From assembly GCF_001908275.1 (NCBI RefSeq), contig NZ_CP018620.1:5642001-5706000 (forward strand): DNA of 64,000 nt, written 5' to 3'. The position numbers were made by a program, and so were the translations under genes. Origin of the DNA: Paenibacillus xylanexedens. GTDB lineage: Bacteria; Bacillota; Bacilli; Paenibacillales; Paenibacillaceae. Shown here piece by piece: positions 61,765 through 64,000 of the stretch. Positions within the stretch are counted from its first letter, which is position 1. Each line of letters opens with the position of its first letter. The notes under the pieces are model-generated. The model had not been told where the DNA came from. It searched no databases and worked only from the letters and a program-made list of their open reading frames with translations.

Positions 61765-64000
61765 TCACTCAACTCCAAACAACTTGTACCGGATATCAAT
61801 CTTCCCATCTTTCACCCTCATCTGTACCTCACCCATCTGATCTGTCCGATAAATATCTGACCCGGTAGCCTCCAGACGTTCCATCACTCCCGGATTGGGA
61901 TGCCCATATGTATTGTTAACTCCTGCAGATATCAAAGCGGTTTTGGCGTTCCAGTATTGGAGCCAGGCTTCAGTGGACGACGTTTTACTACCATGATGAG
62001 CGACCTTTAGAACGTCAATGGAGACAGATGCTGAAGCATCTTTTGAATCAACCTGCAACGGTCGTGTAAGTATCCTTTGTACAACTCCCTCTGTAACTCC
62101 AATATCTGCACCTTTCTGTTCAAAATGGGCAGCTAACGATCCATCCTGAATCATATAGAGCAGGTCCTGCTCGGCTGCTGCATCCATATCCCCGGTGAAC
62201 AACATGGAAGTCCCAGCCATGTCTAGCAAAAAGACAACCGAATCATGATTCTGATGTTCAGACACAGGCAAACTGCCCGATACACTTACATCCATATGTG
62301 CCAGATCTGGAGCTATAAAATGTAAAATTGTCTCCTTATCAGCCTTATAGGACATGCCCTGCTGAATGGCGTACAGAGGAATTTTCCGTTCCATGGCTGT
62401 GTCCAGTAACTTTTCAAAGTTATCCTTACCGCTGGTCGTGCCATTAAACATGAAACGTTTAACCGGAATCTGTTCCAGCACCGCCTGAAGTCCTCCGGCA
62501 TGATCCTGATCAGCATGTGTGACAATTACAGCATCCAGTTGATGGATGCCTCTTTTTTTCAATAGAGGAACCACGACCTTGGCACCTACCTCATACGGAT
62601 CACGTCTTGTTTTCCACGATTGTTCGGTGTTCCCAAAACTAACCATTCCCCCGCCATCCACCAGAATGTGTTTGCCTTCCGGGGTTGTAATCAATGTGCT
62701 GTCCCCTTGTCCAATATCCAAAAACTGCACGATGCCGGTTCCAGCAGGCTTCGGAGTCTGATATGCCCACCATAATCCAGCAATAAAGCTGATTGCGAGC
62801 AACCCGCACAACCATTGCTGAGCTATACTCATTCGTTCATGTGCATAATACCCTGCACCTCGTGCGGTAAATGCACTTGTATACTCCGGCCAGGCAATAC
62901 TGGCTCCTAATGTCGTTAATGAAGTTTCTTTTCCACCTACATGGTTCTTACCTTGATCCTGTGCCACGGTAGACATCGAAGAGCGAATGCCCATATTCCC
63001 CATGGAAACTGAAGGTTGTCGCCTCACAAGAGGTGCCGTATCCTCCTCAATAAACGTTGTTTCTCGCTGCTCACCATTGCCACGATGCAACAGGTAGAGT
63101 AAGGCATACAACACAGCATAATATGCGGCGATCCATAACAAGGGCGGTGTTGCCCAGATCAATACAAAACCTGGCAAACTGTTCATCCACTCCACGCTTA
63201 CAAATGTCAGTTGATTCAGTTGCATCGCAATCCATGCGAGAGGTTTCGCCAAGGGAACCCATATGAATGACAATAACATGGCGACCGTCCCCAGAGGTAA
63301 TACAATAGCACTGATCAAAGAAACCAGCAGAAAGTTAGCTACAAATGAGAGTAGTGAGAACTGGTTGAAATACAAAATAGTTACTGGGAACGAAATCAGC
63401 TGAGCGGTCACGGTAACGGATGCCGTTGCTGCCAGAGATTTCGGCCAGCCGCTGAACAGCCGGTTAATCAATGGCATGTAGATCATCAAACCTGCGGTCA
63501 CAAGAAAGGATAACTGGAAGCTCACGCTCAGCAAAAAGTACGGGTCCCACCACATCATCACCAACGCTGCTGCACTGATCATCTGAAGACCGTCTCTGGC
63601 GAGGCCACGGCGTGCCATATACAACCCAATCATGGACATAATTCCTGCCCGAATCACTGAAGGTGAACCACCTGATAACAGTACATAAGCTGGCACCAGG
63701 ATCAGAACAATCGTGAGTGCCGTCTCTCTGGTAAGCCTTAGCCAGGATAGAATAAGGAGAAGAGAAGCGACATATACAGCTACATGGGTCCCGGAGATTG
63801 CCAGGATATGCGTTAAACCCAATTGTGAAAACTGACCATATGTACCTGGATCGATATCAGTAGCCATCCCGACAATAAGACCCTTCATATATCCAGCATG
63901 AGGCTCAGGAAATAACTGCTCAACCGCCGAGCCCAACTTATGCCTAATCCAATCCGTCCACCTTAGTATGTTATATTGTCCAAGTCCCTCAGGAGCAACT
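61765..64000 (-). CDS. comEC: DNA uptake channel ComEC (5' end outside the window)
   Basis: Competence protein that moves single-stranded DNA across the membrane. The visible part has the Competence domain (ELFPEPHAGYMKGLIVG-like start, ITHILAISGTHVAVY) with many membrane helices, followed by a metallo-beta-lactamase-like domain: HILVDGGGMV, VTHADQDHAGGL and LKVAHHGSKTSS. The frame stays open through the right edge (RWTDWIRHK precedes 63936), so the true start is upstream. In Bacillus the next gene is holA. Confidence 0.95.
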   Translation of the reverse strand, partial: VAPEGLGQYNILRWTDWIRHKLGSAVEQLFPEPHAGYMKGLIVGMATDIDPGTYGQFSQLGLTHILAISGTHVAVYVASLLLILSWLRLTRETALTIVLILVPAYVLLSGGSPSVIRAGIMSMIGLYMARRGLARDGLQMISAAALVMMWWDPYFLLSVSFQLSFLVTAGLMIYMPLINRLFSGWPKSLAATASVTVTAQLISFPVTILYFNQFSLLSFVANFLLVSLISAIVLPLGTVAMLLSFIWVPLAKPLAWIAMQLNQLTFVSVEWMNSLPGFVLIWATPPLLWIAAYYAVLYALLYLLHRGNGEQRETTFIEEDTAPLVRRQPSVSMGNMGIRSSMSTVAQDQGKNHVGGKETSLTTLGASIAWPEYTSAFTARGAGYYAHERMSIAQQWLCGLLAISFIAGLWWAYQTPKPAGTGIVQFLDIGQGDSTLITTPEGKHILVDGGGMVSFGNTEQSWKTRRDPYEVGAKVVVPLLKKRGIHQLDAVIVTHADQDHAGGLQAVLEQIPVKRFMFNGTTSGKDNFEKLLDTAMERKIPLYAIQQGMSYKADKETILHFIAPDLAHMDVSVSGSLPVSEHQNHDSVVFLLDMAGTSMLFTGDMDAAAEQDLLYMIQDGSLAAHFEQKGADIGVTEGVVQRILTRPLQVDSKDASASVSIDVLKVAHHGSKTSSTEAWLQYWNAKTALISAGVNNTYGHPNPGVMERLEATGSDIYRTDQMGEVQMRVKDGKIDIRYKLFGVE

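Overview
The window reads as chromosomal DNA from an endospore-forming member of the Bacillota, most likely Paenibacillus or a close relative. The evidence is the sporulation genes (yqfC, yqfD, spoIIP, gpr), a CIRCE-controlled hrcA-grpE-dnaK-dnaJ operon, a glycine T-box, and an almost complete copy of the conserved block known from Bacillus subtilis as comEC-holA-rpsT-gpr-spoIIP-yqxA-lepA-hemW-hrcA-grpE-dnaK-dnaJ-prmA-rsmE-mtaB-yqeW-rpsU-yqeY-yqeZ-floA-yqfC-yqfD-phoH-pgpH-ybeY-dgkA-cdd-era-yqzL-recO-glyQS. Nearly all of it lies on the minus strand, so it should be read from right to left. The species call is inference from gene content; no rRNA or tRNA gene was seen.

Layout, left to right: 1-340 glycine T-box leader and promoter (glyQ should lie just left of the window); 368-8719 recO, yqzL, era, cdd, dgkA, ybeY, pgpH, phoH, yqfD, yqfC; 8900-12051 a membrane-anchored hypothetical, floA and yqeZ behind a sigma-W-like promoter; 12295-13519 yqeY, rpsU and a HIT protein; 13767-15825 mccA-mccB (reverse transsulfuration) on the plus strand; 15826-17533 mostly repeats and structured intergenic DNA around one small hypothetical gene; 17534-30106 a four-gene DNA-break repair operon addB-addA-sbcD-sbcC; 30307-33382 divergent rlmI and yqeW separated by a tandem hairpin repeat; 33440-48404 nudix, mtaB, rsmE, a site-2 protease, prmA, small stress-type proteins, the chaperone operon, an ArgA-like acetyltransferase, hemW and lepA; 48550-53061 yqxA, spoIIP, gpr, rpsT, holA; 53318-61749 an accessory stretch holding two ECF sigma/anti-sigma pairs; 61765 to the end, comEC, cut by the window edge.

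Relative to the B. subtilis order there are two large insertions. One, between yqeW and rpsU, holds rlmI, addBA-sbcDC, mccAB and the HIT gene. The other, between comEC and holA, holds the sigma-factor loci. The second is the most interesting part. A sigV-rsiV pair is followed by a secreted protein built only from an RsiV-like sensor domain, a truncated O-acetyltransferase (oatA-like) remnant, and a PdaC-like peptidoglycan deacetylase whose N-terminus carries the same sensor-type domain. Three sites there share an ECF promoter pattern, GAAAAC/AAAAC, 17-18 bases, then CGTC. This resembles a rebuilt sigma-V lysozyme-response locus.

The window also carries three families of non-coding repeats: a hairpin repeat with compensatory base changes (three tandem copies plus two dispersed copies), a MITE-like element present once in full and once internally deleted, and a 250-base four-block palindrome. 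Two of these families have created misleading N-terminal ORF extensions on neighbouring genes (ybeY and rlmI).
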